A stretch of DNA of 64,000 nucleotides, from NCBI RefSeq assembly GCF_900182595.1, contig NZ_FXTN01000003.1, forward strand, positions 496,001 through 560,000, written 5' to 3'. Under the pieces are notes generated by a model, which saw nothing but the letters and a program-made list of their open reading frames with translations, ran no database searches and was not told the DNA's origin. The DNA comes from Pedobacter westerhofensis (GTDB lineage Bacteria; Bacteroidota; Bacteroidia; Sphingobacteriales; Sphingobacteriaceae). Shown here piece after piece: positions 1 to 8,058 of the stretch (the stretch's first letter is position 1; each line of letters opens with the position of its first letter). Made by a program: the position numbers and the translations under genes.

Positions 1-156
1 GGCATTTTGCCGGGTAGGCAATGCTGACATCGCAGTATCAATTTTTACCGTAGGAACAGCCGTGTAGGTGTAATTCTCCCATTCGTAATGGGTCTTTTTA
101 CATGCACCTAATCCCAGCAAACAGATGCATGATATGGACAGTATAAAGTTTTTCAT
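1..156 (-). CDS. Lipoprotein of the SusCD locus (partial, 3' end outside window)
   Basis: Only the first 52 codons are in the window. They encode a hydrophobic signal peptide ending in a lipobox (LGAC, Cys19) followed by KK, so a lipoprotein is predicted. The gene begins 61 bases after the susD-like stop on the same strand, so it is probably the third gene of the susC-susD operon. Such positions often hold surface glycan-binding or accessory lipoproteins, but the visible part is too short to assign a family. The ATG at 154-156 is the only good start. Confidence 0.75.
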   Translation of the reverse strand, partial: MKNFILSISCICLLGLGACKKTHYEWENYTYTAVPTVKIDTAMSALPTRQNA

Positions 157-217
157 ATATTCTTTTATTTGGTAATAGTTTTGATTAGTTGATCCTGACA
201 AATTTTATCCATCAATT

Positions 218-1804
218 TTATTTATCCCAAAAAACAGGTGTGATCTGCTGCGCCACCTGGATTGCACTTGCATTGGCACCGAAGGAGGTATTGGCAGAAA
301 GTTCTGTCTGAGAATAATAAAGGCGCAAAGGAAATGTGCTCAGTGGTGATAAAAGATCACGCAGGACCGGTAAGCCTGTCCTTCTGTAATCGTTATATGT
401 TTCCATACCATTACCATAGGTGGCAATATACTTCTGTGTCATCACCAGGTTGAGCTTGCCGGCAGCTGTTGCTGCATCGTACTGTGCTAAAAGCTTTGCT
501 ACGGTACCGGTAATACTTGCAGCTGGTATGGCCACACCGTTATTCGCTACCGCGAATGTGCTCACACTGTTCAGGTTGGCAGTAACGCCATCACTAAAGT
601 TTGCCCTTGCATCATCACCTGTTGCCAGGGTTAAAGCAGCCTCGGCCCTGATAAATTTCACCATTGCATTGGTAATCAAAGGAATTATCCCGGCACCTGT
701 ACCGTCTGTTACCGCTATTGTTTTTGGGGTAGCCGTTGCACCAGTATTAGTAAGGTATAAGTTTGCACCTGTCAGGTTGTTGATCGGAGCATTATCATAC
801 AGACCGCCTGCAGGGTAAACACCGAAATCAGCCCTGCGCGCCAAATCTGCCGGCGCAGCAGTACCATCGCCCGGGTTACGGCCGTAGTAACCATTGCTGT
901 TGGTAGAGTTGTTCAGACCAGCAGTAGCCGTTTGCCTGTAAATAAAATCTCTCAGGCGCGGATCATCGTTGTTAAACAGGAGGTCCATGAAGAACTGGTT
1001 CTGGTAAAAGGTTTTGGATGACTGATATTCAACTCTGTGCCATGGATGACGGTTGTTTGGGTTTTGTCCTGAACCAAATTTAAAGGTAAAGTCTGTTGCA
1101 TTGGCGCTGATCAGCGGTCCGGCGATCAGTGTTTTGATGGCCGTGGCCGATCTTGCAGGATCTACCAAACGGATCTGGTTGTACATTTTAAGCTTTAATG
1201 AGTTTGCCATCGCTAACCATGAGGCTTTTGTACCTGCGTAAAAAACGTCTGAGGTAGAAGGAACAAGCGTGGTTGTAGTGATCTTTCCTGCATCTGCAAT
1301 CCCGTCGTCGATCATCAGCAAAAGCTTCTCATAGATCTCAGCTCCTTTTTCAAGCGGCGGGCTGGTAGTTGTGGCTCCGCTCTCTGCCTGTGAGTATGGA
1401 ATATCTCCCCACATATCTACCATCAGACTGTACAGGTAAGCTTTTTCGAACTTGGCGATAGCCACATAACCCCACTGCTGTGAAGCCGTTCCGCTGGTAA
1501 TCACCGACTCCAGGTCGTTGAGTGTCTGACTGTAAAAGCCATCCCAGGAGTTGGCATAATCTGTACCCTGCTGCTGGTAACGGCTGATGGTGGTTGACCA
1601 CATCGTTTGCTGCATGATGGTGGATGTACCACTGTTGAGCTGGTACATATTTCCTGCCATGGATATTTCTGTAGAAGGCAATAACAGCGTTAATTGTGCT
1701 GTGGTGGGATTATTCGGGTCCTGGTTGATGTCTACAAACTTCTTGCAGGCACTACCTGTCAGCAATACACCGGCTAACAGGAACATGTATTTTTTATTTC
1801 TCAT
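218..1804 (-). CDS. SusD/RagB-like nutrient-binding outer-membrane lipoprotein (SusD-like_2 type)
   Basis: This 528-residue lipoprotein caps the SusC-like channel encoded just upstream and should bind the substrate at the cell surface. The signal peptide ends at a lipobox with Cys20 (GSAC). The motif VDINQDPNNPT follows at once, and near the C-terminus there is QKYIATYGNGMETYNDYRRTG; both are typical of the SusD-like_2 branch (PF12771), which is associated more with peptide or unknown ligands than with starch. It lies about 140 bases downstream of susC with a hairpin between them. The substrate cannot be inferred because no hydrolase is visible nearby. Confidence 0.9.
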   Translation of the reverse strand: MRNKKYMFLLAGVLLTGSACKKFVDINQDPNNPTTAQLTLLLPSTEISMAGNMYQLNSGTSTIMQQTMWSTTISRYQQQGTDYANSWDGFYSQTLNDLESVITSGTASQQWGYVAIAKFEKAYLYSLMVDMWGDIPYSQAESGATTTSPPLEKGAEIYEKLLLMIDDGIADAGKITTTTLVPSTSDVFYAGTKASWLAMANSLKLKMYNQIRLVDPARSATAIKTLIAGPLISANATDFTFKFGSGQNPNNRHPWHRVEYQSSKTFYQNQFFMDLLFNNDDPRLRDFIYRQTATAGLNNSTNSNGYYGRNPGDGTAAPADLARRADFGVYPAGGLYDNAPINNLTGANLYLTNTGATATPKTIAVTDGTGAGIIPLITNAMVKFIRAEAALTLATGDDARANFSDGVTANLNSVSTFAVANNGVAIPAASITGTVAKLLAQYDAATAAGKLNLVMTQKYIATYGNGMETYNDYRRTGLPVLRDLLSPLSTFPLRLYYSQTELSANTSFGANASAIQVAQQITPVFWDK

Positions 1805-1850
1805 TTCATCTCTGTTTTAATTGTTTTCAATCGTTAGATGGAGCCTTTGA

Positions 1851-1896
1851 TGATTAAAATAATTATTGCCCTTGGTCTTAATTATTATTTTAATCA
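1851..1896. promoter_or_regulatory. AT-rich inverted repeat between susC and susD
   Basis: A perfect 13-bp inverted repeat has arms TGATTAAAATAAT (1851-1863) and ATTATTTTAATCA (1884-1896) around a 20-base loop. It sits in the middle of the 140-base gap between the susC-like and susD-like genes. In the minus-strand transcript it would fold after the susC stop. It could protect mRNA ends or set the SusC:SusD ratio. There is no strong U-tract, so it is not a classical terminator. Confidence 0.55.
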
Positions 1897-1944
1897 AGTT
1901 GGGTTCATATGTCTACCTGATTTAAATACTTTAATTTCAATTCA

Positions 1945-4900
1945 TTAAAAGGTGAACCTGAGGTTAACGCCAAATCTTTTAGTTGTTGGCACAGAAAGGT
2001 TGTCGTACCCTTGTGAGTTACCTACACCTAATGAACTTACTTCAGGGTCAAAATTTGTGTATTTAGGAAAATTTGGTGCGTAGTACCATAGGTTACGGCC
2101 GGTTACGGAGATCATTCCTGATCCGAAAGGTGTTCCTTTCAGCATGCTTTTAGGGAACTGGAAGGCAAGGGATACTTCGCGCAGACGGAATACTGTTGCA
2201 TCAAAAATTGACCCTTCATCCACACCGCCGGGGCCGATACCATTGTTGAAGAACAAATCCTCATATGACATACCCACATTGTTGGGGATGGTTTTTCCGT
2301 TTGCATCCAGTAAAGGCTGAAGCGTTGCCGGGTTACCCAGTACGCCCGGAGACACCAAAACTCCCTCCCTGTTTTCTGTATCCCTGGTTACGCCGCGTGA
2401 CAGCATTTGTCCGACAGTGTTGGAATACATATCGCCGCCTTTTTTCAGGTCGAACAATACAGATAAAGAGAATGCTTTGTACGTAAAGCTGTTGGTGATA
2501 CCCAGGATATAATCAGGGTTAGGGTTACCGATGGCTTTCAGTGAGCCTGATACCAGTGGTTTACCTGTGTTTGGATCGATCAGGATCTCGCCGGCAGCAT
2601 CACGTGCATAGGCCGTTCCGTAGATCAGACCGTAAGGCGAGCCCACCATGTGCACACTGCTTGTACCATTGGCACCACCAAAAACAAACTGCTGATAGCC
2701 TCCAAGATCGTTGATCACGTTCCTGTTGCGGGTAAATACTGTTGAGATATCCCAGCTAAAGCCATTGGGGTTACGGAAAGGTGCCAGGTTAAGGGCAATC
2801 TCTACCCCTTTGTTGGTAGCCTCACCAAGGTTGAGGATCTGGGTAGTGAATCCCGAAGAAGGGGCTGCGGTAACCTCAAAGATCTGAGAAGTACTTTTCT
2901 TGTTGTAGTACGTGAAGTCAAGTCCGATACGGTTTTTGAAGAACTGCAGTTCTGTACCTACCTCAAGCTCTGTGATAAACTCTGGCTTAAGATTGGCATT
3001 TGTTAAGAGGTTAGCCAGGGTGGATGAGTTGTAGGTACCGTTTGAATTGGTAAATGGTGATCCGATAGAACCTACACCTGTGGTAGCTCCGAGCGGTGAA
3101 TTCACCAGATAAAATTCCGCGGTCTGGTAAGCTGTAGACTCGTTACCTACGCGGGTGTAACCACCCCTTACTTTACCAAAGCTCAGGAAGCTGTCATCCA
3201 TCTTTAATGCTTTGGTGAAGATAAATGAACCGTTTGCACCACCGTAGAAATAACTTCTGTTATTAGCAGGAAGTGTAGAAGAGATATCATTACGCCCGAC
3301 TAAGTTTAATGACGCATAGTCTTTATAGTCGAAGGTGATATCCGTAAAAAATGCATAGTAACGTTGTTTCAATAAATTTCTGTTGTTTGTTAACTGTATA
3401 GGCGTAACAGAACTTGTATTTGTGATCGTGTTCAGATCGGCTACAATAATTCCGTCACCATAAAATGCTTTACGGTCGGTTAAACGCTGATTGACGTTAT
3501 TTCCCAAAATCCATCGTAGAGAGAGGTCGCTGGTTAATTTTTTAGTAGCGGTAACCAGGAATGTATTATCCAGTTCCTGACGGTAGATATCATCTGTAGC
3601 GATACTTCCATTTGAGTACGACGATGATCCTTTACCGCGAACGTTTAACCTTCTGTCTGTGTAGGCGTTGAAACCGGCAGTATTCTGGATGTTTAACCAT
3701 GGCAGGGGATCAAATCCAAGCACCATATTACCATAATACCTGTCTACACTGCTGGTAGAAACACTATGGACGGTAGACCAGTACGGGTTATCCAGTCCGG
3801 TATAATCGTAAACGTTACTGCCGTCAACAGGATTCTCGTAAGGGTTTCCTGTTAAGTCGAAACTGGTAGGCGTATACATCAGGGCCGACATGATTGAACC
3901 TGTAGCACCGCCGATAGGTGGAGTTTTTTGTCTTGTAGTTACGTAATTCATGGAACCGCTCACATAGAACTTGTTGTCAAGCTTCATGTTTCCGCTGATG
4001 TTAAAGGAAGTACGGTTGATGGAGTTGTTTGGAACAACACCTGTATTATTGGTCCTTGAAAAACCTGCATTCAGATTTCCTTTTTCACTGCCCGAAGAAA
4101 TGGAAAGTGCATTTTCATAAACACTGCCCGTCTGGAAGAAATTCTTTGCATTTTCTTCTGCGTAAGATCTGTAAGGGATCTGGATTGGCGTTACACCATC
4201 AGCCTGATACAGCTGAGGAAAAACTGCCGAAGAAAAAGACCTGGTTAACTGTGCAGGAATGGTGGCTCTTGTAGGAATGATACTTTGTACACCCGGAAAA
4301 GGCTGTCCCCATGAACCATAAACACCCTGGCGGTAATCGTTGTTGGTACCTTGTCCGTATTTGGTCTGATATTCCGGAAGACCCGATACGTTTTCTACCG
4401 AATAGGAAGTATTGTAAGCGATCTCAGTTCCTTTTCTGCTCATTTTCTTACCAGCTTTTGTGGTGATGATCACCGCACCATTGGCTGCTCTTGAACCGTA
4501 TAAGGCCGCTGCAGCTGCACCTTTCAGTACCGTCATGCTCTGGATGTTATTGGGATCAAGGTCGAACGCACGGTTGGTTACACTTGAACCACCGCTGCTC
4601 TGTCCGCCCACGTTTCCGAAGCTGGAGTTATCAAACGGTACACCATCCACAACAAACAGCGGCTGGTTGTTACCATTCAGTGAAGAACTACCGCGGATAT
4701 TGATATTTGTTGCACCACCGGCAACACCGCCTGATGAACCGATGCTCACACCGGCCACCTTGCCTGTAAGTGCACGCAGGGGATCAGGTTCTGATTTCTG
4801 AGCCAGCTTATCTGAACTGATTGTACTTACAGAATATCCAAGTGTAGTTTTTTCACGCTTGATACCCGCAGCTGTAACTACAACCTCTGTAAGGGCATTG

Positions 4901-5550
4901 GCACTTTCGGCGAGTTCCACATTGATGGTTCTGCTGGTGCCTACAGCAACTTCCTGCGTTTGAAAACTGATATAAGTAAAAACCAGGATGCTTTCACTAT
5001 TAGGGACACTGATTTTAAAAGATCCGTCAGCACTGGTAACAGTACCTGTTTTTGTTCCTTTAACCACGACACTAACGCCGGGAAAGGGTTTTTGATCGGC
5101 TTTCCCGATAACTTTACCACTAACGGTATGCTGCTGGTTGGCCAGAAGGGCATTGATCATTAAGCTGTCGGTCATTGCAAGCTCATTCCTTTTGAGCACG
5201 ATATACTGACTGGCATTGACAGTGTAGTTTACACCAAGGTCTGACAGGATATCGGTAAGGATATCACTTAGCTTTTCCTGACTGGCAGTTACACTTACTT
5301 TACTGTTTAAGGGGATAACTGTAGAGCTGTAAACGAATTTTACGGCAGCCCTGGTCTGAATATTATTTAGTGCTGTTTCCAGCGAAACATTTTTTAAGCT
5401 GATTGAAAGCCGTTTATTCAAAATGCTCTCTGAGGAACCAGGATTAGCGAATAATACACCTGAGAGCATAAATAGCGAAATGATCTGTAAAACCGAGATC
5501 CGCATGAGCTGAATAAAAAGAACCTTTCTGGTTTCCTTACATTTTTGCAT
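1945..5550 (-). CDS. SusC/RagA-like TonB-dependent outer-membrane transporter with STN domain
   Basis: This protein of about 1201 residues imports a substrate across the outer membrane with energy from TonB. The ATG at 5550 was chosen because a basic stretch and hydrophobic signal peptide follow directly; the open frame extends 22 codons further up. Domains in order are the signal peptide (to about residue 38), an STN domain (about 46-120), a carboxypeptidase D regulatory-like domain (about 143-220), a TonB-box region around LTEVVVTA, the plug (GSSSLNGNNQPLFVVDG), and a large barrel ending in FGVNLRFTF. An STN domain is typical of transporters that signal to a FecR/ECF pair, and that pair lies directly upstream. 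Partner: the SusD-like lipoprotein. Confidence 0.93.
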   Translation of the reverse strand: MQKCKETRKVLFIQLMRISVLQIISLFMLSGVLFANPGSSESILNKRLSISLKNVSLETALNNIQTRAAVKFVYSSTVIPLNSKVSVTASQEKLSDILTDILSDLGVNYTVNASQYIVLKRNELAMTDSLMINALLANQQHTVSGKVIGKADQKPFPGVSVVVKGTKTGTVTSADGSFKISVPNSESILVFTYISFQTQEVAVGTSRTINVELAESANALTEVVVTAAGIKREKTTLGYSVSTISSDKLAQKSEPDPLRALTGKVAGVSIGSSGGVAGGATNINIRGSSSLNGNNQPLFVVDGVPFDNSSFGNVGGQSSGGSSVTNRAFDLDPNNIQSMTVLKGAAAAALYGSRAANGAVIITTKAGKKMSRKGTEIAYNTSYSVENVSGLPEYQTKYGQGTNNDYRQGVYGSWGQPFPGVQSIIPTRATIPAQLTRSFSSAVFPQLYQADGVTPIQIPYRSYAEENAKNFFQTGSVYENALSISSGSEKGNLNAGFSRTNNTGVVPNNSINRTSFNISGNMKLDNKFYVSGSMNYVTTRQKTPPIGGATGSIMSALMYTPTSFDLTGNPYENPVDGSNVYDYTGLDNPYWSTVHSVSTSSVDRYYGNMVLGFDPLPWLNIQNTAGFNAYTDRRLNVRGKGSSSYSNGSIATDDIYRQELDNTFLVTATKKLTSDLSLRWILGNNVNQRLTDRKAFYGDGIIVADLNTITNTSSVTPIQLTNNRNLLKQRYYAFFTDITFDYKDYASLNLVGRNDISSTLPANNRSYFYGGANGSFIFTKALKMDDSFLSFGKVRGGYTRVGNESTAYQTAEFYLVNSPLGATTGVGSIGSPFTNSNGTYNSSTLANLLTNANLKPEFITELEVGTELQFFKNRIGLDFTYYNKKSTSQIFEVTAAPSSGFTTQILNLGEATNKGVEIALNLAPFRNPNGFSWDISTVFTRNRNVINDLGGYQQFVFGGANGTSSVHMVGSPYGLIYGTAYARDAAGEILIDPNTGKPLVSGSLKAIGNPNPDYILGITNSFTYKAFSLSVLFDLKKGGDMYSNTVGQMLSRGVTRDTENREGVLVSPGVLGNPATLQPLLDANGKTIPNNVGMSYEDLFFNNGIGPGGVDEGSIFDATVFRLREVSLAFQFPKSMLKGTPFGSGMISVTGRNLWYYAPNFPKYTNFDPEVSSLGVGNSQGYDNLSVPTTKRFGVNLRFTF

Positions 5551-5657
5551 ACATTTGTTTGATTTTTTGTTAATTTCCTGATTGAATGAGACAAAAAAGT
5601 CCCTTACCCGTATCATATGATAGGGTGATTCTTGATAAAAATTGAGGGGGAATTCTG

Positions 5658-5686
5658 TGGCAGAGGTGGCTTCAACACCTCTGCCA
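5658..5686. promoter_or_regulatory. GC-rich hairpin between fecR-like and susC-like genes
   Basis: A perfect 10-bp stem (GGCAGAGGTG at 5659-5668 with CACCTCTGCC at 5676-5685, extended by a T-A pair) encloses a 7-base loop. It lies between the fecR stop and the susC start. No T-run follows on either strand, so it is either a weak terminator for fecR or a structured part of the susC leader. The neighbouring stretch 5725-5795 is almost free of C on the plus strand, giving an A/C-rich transcript on the minus strand. Confidence 0.45.
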
Positions 5687-5798
5687 TCTGTTAAGTAGAG
5701 TTTCTATCTTGTCATAGGCTTCTTAGGTTAGTTTTTTGGTTGGTGTGTCGGTTTGGTTGATTTTGGACTTGTTTTGTTTGATGTTCTTTTGATTAATC

Positions 5799-6791
5799 TC
5801 AGGATTTATCTTCAAGTGTGACCGATTGCCCGTCTATCCTGAAGTCCAGATTAAATACATCGCTCATCATGCTGATGGTATTTAACAAAGACTGATCAGT
5901 AAAATCAGCAGTCACACGGTTATTAATGATCCTTTTATCAGTTAAAGTAATCTGTACTTCAAATTTGTTTTCTATCCTGTGCAATACATCTGATACGCGG
6001 GCATCATTAAACTGCATCATATATTCTGTACCCCTGGTTAATGAGGCTACCTCAATCACGGGCTCTGCCTGTTTTACAATTATTTTTTTCTGCTCCAGAT
6101 ATACCGCCTTCTGGTAGGGATGTAAAATGAGTGGTGCCGACTTTGCCGAACTTAAAAAAACACGGCCCGTTAAAACGTTTACTTCTATTTTGTGACTGGT
6201 ATGTTTAATATTAAAACTGGTTCCCAGGACCCGGGTCTTTAATCCTGCACAATGAATTTCAAAGGGATGTGCCGGATCTTTTGCGATTTCAAAGAGCGCT
6301 TCGCCTTCCAGGTTTACGTTCCGCAAATTGCCTTTAAACTTTAAAGGATAGGTAAGCTCACTGTCGCCCTTCAACCATACGATACTGCCGTCTGATAAAA
6401 TCGTCTTGGTGATATCGCTGCCCGAATTACTTACCGAAGCGTACTGATGGATATTCAGCGCTTCGAAAAGGCGGGTACGAAAACAAAAAATCAAAGAGCA
6501 GCATATTAACAGTGAGGCAGCTATTTTTGCAAGCAGCCCCGGTCTTTGGAATACTATTTTTCTTTTTGGGTGCAATGGCCGCACAATTGCTTCCCCCGGT
6601 GTGCCTATACGTTTACCTAAAGCCTTAAAAATGCGTTCTCCGCGCTCTGTCTGTTCCTGCGCGCTAAGCTGCTCAGCAGCAGAATGATCGGTAATGTGAC
6701 GGATCCAGGACTCCACATTGCTTTTCTCATCAATGCTTAGTTCATCATTAAGATATTTTTCAATTAAGGCATCAAAATCTTTATTCTGCAT
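5799..6791 (-). CDS. FecR-family anti-sigma factor
   Basis: This inner-membrane anti-sigma factor of about 330 residues is predicted to hold the adjacent ECF sigma factor inactive until the SusC-like transporter signals. Residues 1-80 are a cytoplasmic N-terminal part, followed by one membrane segment (AKIAASLLICCSLIFCF), a periplasmic FecR domain (ILSDGSIVWLKGDSEL, EGEALFEIAKD) and a C-terminal DUF4974-type region. The frame is open up to a GTG at 6842, but the ATG at 6791 gives the usual start (MQNKDFDALIEKYLNDEL). It is transcribed after the sigma gene and before susC, the standard order in Bacteroidota. Confidence 0.88.
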   Translation of the reverse strand: MQNKDFDALIEKYLNDELSIDEKSNVESWIRHITDHSAAEQLSAQEQTERGERIFKALGKRIGTPGEAIVRPLHPKRKIVFQRPGLLAKIAASLLICCSLIFCFRTRLFEALNIHQYASVSNSGSDITKTILSDGSIVWLKGDSELTYPLKFKGNLRNVNLEGEALFEIAKDPAHPFEIHCAGLKTRVLGTSFNIKHTSHKIEVNVLTGRVFLSSAKSAPLILHPYQKAVYLEQKKIIVKQAEPVIEVASLTRGTEYMMQFNDARVSDVLHRIENKFEVQITLTDKRIINNRVTADFTDQSLLNTISMMSDVFNLDFRIDGQSVTLEDKS

Positions 6792-6918
6792 CCAGCTTTT
6801 TTTAGGCTTCTGTATGTAAGTCAGTTCAGAAGAACAATACACCTATCCCCGGTGAAGAATCATTTAAAAAAAAATTACAATTTTCAGCAAATCCCTCATT
6901 TATAAGAGGTAAATAGAT

Positions 6919-7473
6919 TTAGCAAACAGCCAAAATCAGAATGGACAGCGAAAAGAATTGCCCAAGCGACGATCTTAACTGGCGTAAAGCTTTTGTGAGC
7001 TGATTTTCTACTGTTTTATGCGATATATTCATTAGATCTGCGATATTTTTGATCGACTGATGCTCATTCCTGCTCAATCTAAAGATTTGCTGGCATTTTT
7101 CCGGGAGTTTAGCAACTTCATTCTCAATCATTCCTTTCAGATCTGATAACTGAATGTTTTCTTCATTTGAGTTATCAAAAGCAGTTTTTGTAAAAGAGGC
7201 GTAACTGGAAGCGTAATCTCTCTTTACCTTTTCTGAACGTATATAATTAATGGTTTGGAATTTAACAGCTGTAAATAGATAAGCCTTCAGGGATTGGGTG
7301 ATCTGTATCTGCTCACGTTTGCTCCACAATGAAAAAAAGGTTTCCTGGATAATTTCCTCACAAACAATCTTATTCCGGATGATATTGTAGGCATAATTAT
7401 AAAGATCAGACCAATATAACTGATATATCTGTTCAAAAGCTGCCATATCTCCTCTACTTAAAGACGAAAGCAC
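6919..7473 (-). CDS. RNA polymerase ECF sigma factor (Bacteroidota FecI-like)
   Basis: This 184-residue sigma-70 family protein shows region 2 (FEQIYQLYWSDLYNYAYNII, then EEIIQETFFSLWSKRE) and region 4 with a helix-turn-helix (LPEKCQQIFRLSRNEHQS, NIADLMNISHKTVENQLTKA). It should direct transcription of the susCD operon when released by the FecR-like protein encoded 127 bases downstream. The start is uncertain: the GTG at 7473 is the first canonical codon, yet the reading frame looks coding-like for eleven more codons upstream to an ATT at 7506. The first ATG (7446) would remove part of the conserved N-terminus. Confidence 0.88.
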   Translation of the reverse strand: MLSSLSRGDMAAFEQIYQLYWSDLYNYAYNIIRNKIVCEEIIQETFFSLWSKREQIQITQSLKAYLFTAVKFQTINYIRSEKVKRDYASSYASFTKTAFDNSNEENIQLSDLKGMIENEVAKLPEKCQQIFRLSRNEHQSIKNIADLMNISHKTVENQLTKALRQLRSSLGQFFSLSILILAVC

Positions 7474-7826
7474 ACCGGATTCGTTATATTCAGGTTGATT
7501 TTTAATAGTTGAGAGTTTTTAGTTAAAGCCTTGTGTTAAAATTATGGATTTATTACCATAATATTACATATGTCCGGAATATTTAACAGTTTTTTCAATA
7601 TTCAAAATTCATAACCCCAATTATCTCTAAAAAACGGTAGATATGTGTCGATTTTTTATGATAAATACAATTCCCGAGTGTTTTTAGCCGACAAATCCTT
7701 TAAATTGATTCAATTTGAAACCCTTGCTTTTCCTGAGCAGGGCAAACAACGCTCAGGATCAGCAATGGTATATTAGATAATAGCTGTAATATAGCAGATC
7801 GGATAAACTTTACGAAATAAATTGTA
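7474..7826. other. AT-rich intergenic region with one hairpin
   Basis: This stretch upstream of the sigma factor gene contains no convincing gene. It is AT-rich compared with its surroundings. The only clear structure is an inverted repeat, TCCTGAGC at 7731-7738 and GCTCAGGA at 7751-7758, with a 12-base loop and no T-tract. The sigma factor promoter should lie here, but no good TTG/TAnnTTTG pair was found. Confidence 0.5.
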
Positions 7827-8033
7827 TTATTCTTGTGAATCTGCCTGCAGCAATTTGGATCTCAGGGCCTCTTCCACATGCACTGTGATTTCCGGGTGTT
7901 TCAAACCTGTCGCATCCATCCGGGGATTCATCATACAACGTGGTTGATGATCTGATGGGAACTGCAATCCTGCCCCCTCCGCAGTGCTCATTGTAGAAGC
8001 GGTGTAAATAAAATCCTTAGATTTGTTCCGCAT
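7827..8033 (-). CDS. Small hypothetical protein (68 aa), doubtful
   Basis: This is an open frame of 68 codons with an ATG start in an otherwise empty gap. Its base composition is clearly less AT-rich than the adjacent spacer and resembles coding DNA. The product is hydrophilic, has no signal peptide or membrane segment, and ends in an amphipathic stretch (EEALRSKLLQADSQE). No family was recognised. Its start overlaps the -33 region of the proposed promoter for the divergent aminopeptidase gene. It may be a real small gene, the remnant of a larger one, or chance. Confidence 0.3.
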   Translation of the reverse strand: MRNKSKDFIYTASTMSTAEGAGLQFPSDHQPRCMMNPRMDATGLKHPEITVHVEEALRSKLLQADSQE

Positions 8034-8053
8034 TATTCAATATTTAACATTTG
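8022..8053 (+). promoter_or_regulatory. Bacteroidota-type promoter of the aminopeptidase gene
   Basis: TTTG at 8022-8025 and AACATTTG at 8046-8053 (one mismatch to TAnnTTTG) are separated by 20 bases, the spacing expected for the housekeeping sigma factor of this phylum. Only five bases lie between the -7 element and the ATG at 8059, so the transcript would be leaderless or nearly so. Confidence 0.5.
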
Positions 8054-8058
8054 CATAT

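Noticed and set aside
1945..5550. Possible frameshift or fusion in the large susC-like gene because of its length
   Set aside because: About 1200 residues is normal for SusC proteins with an added STN domain, and the frame is continuous to a proper barrel end.
7731..7758. TCCTGAGC/GCTCAGGA inverted repeat as a terminator
   Set aside because: No T-run on either strand and no gene ending close by, so it is only noted as a hairpin.
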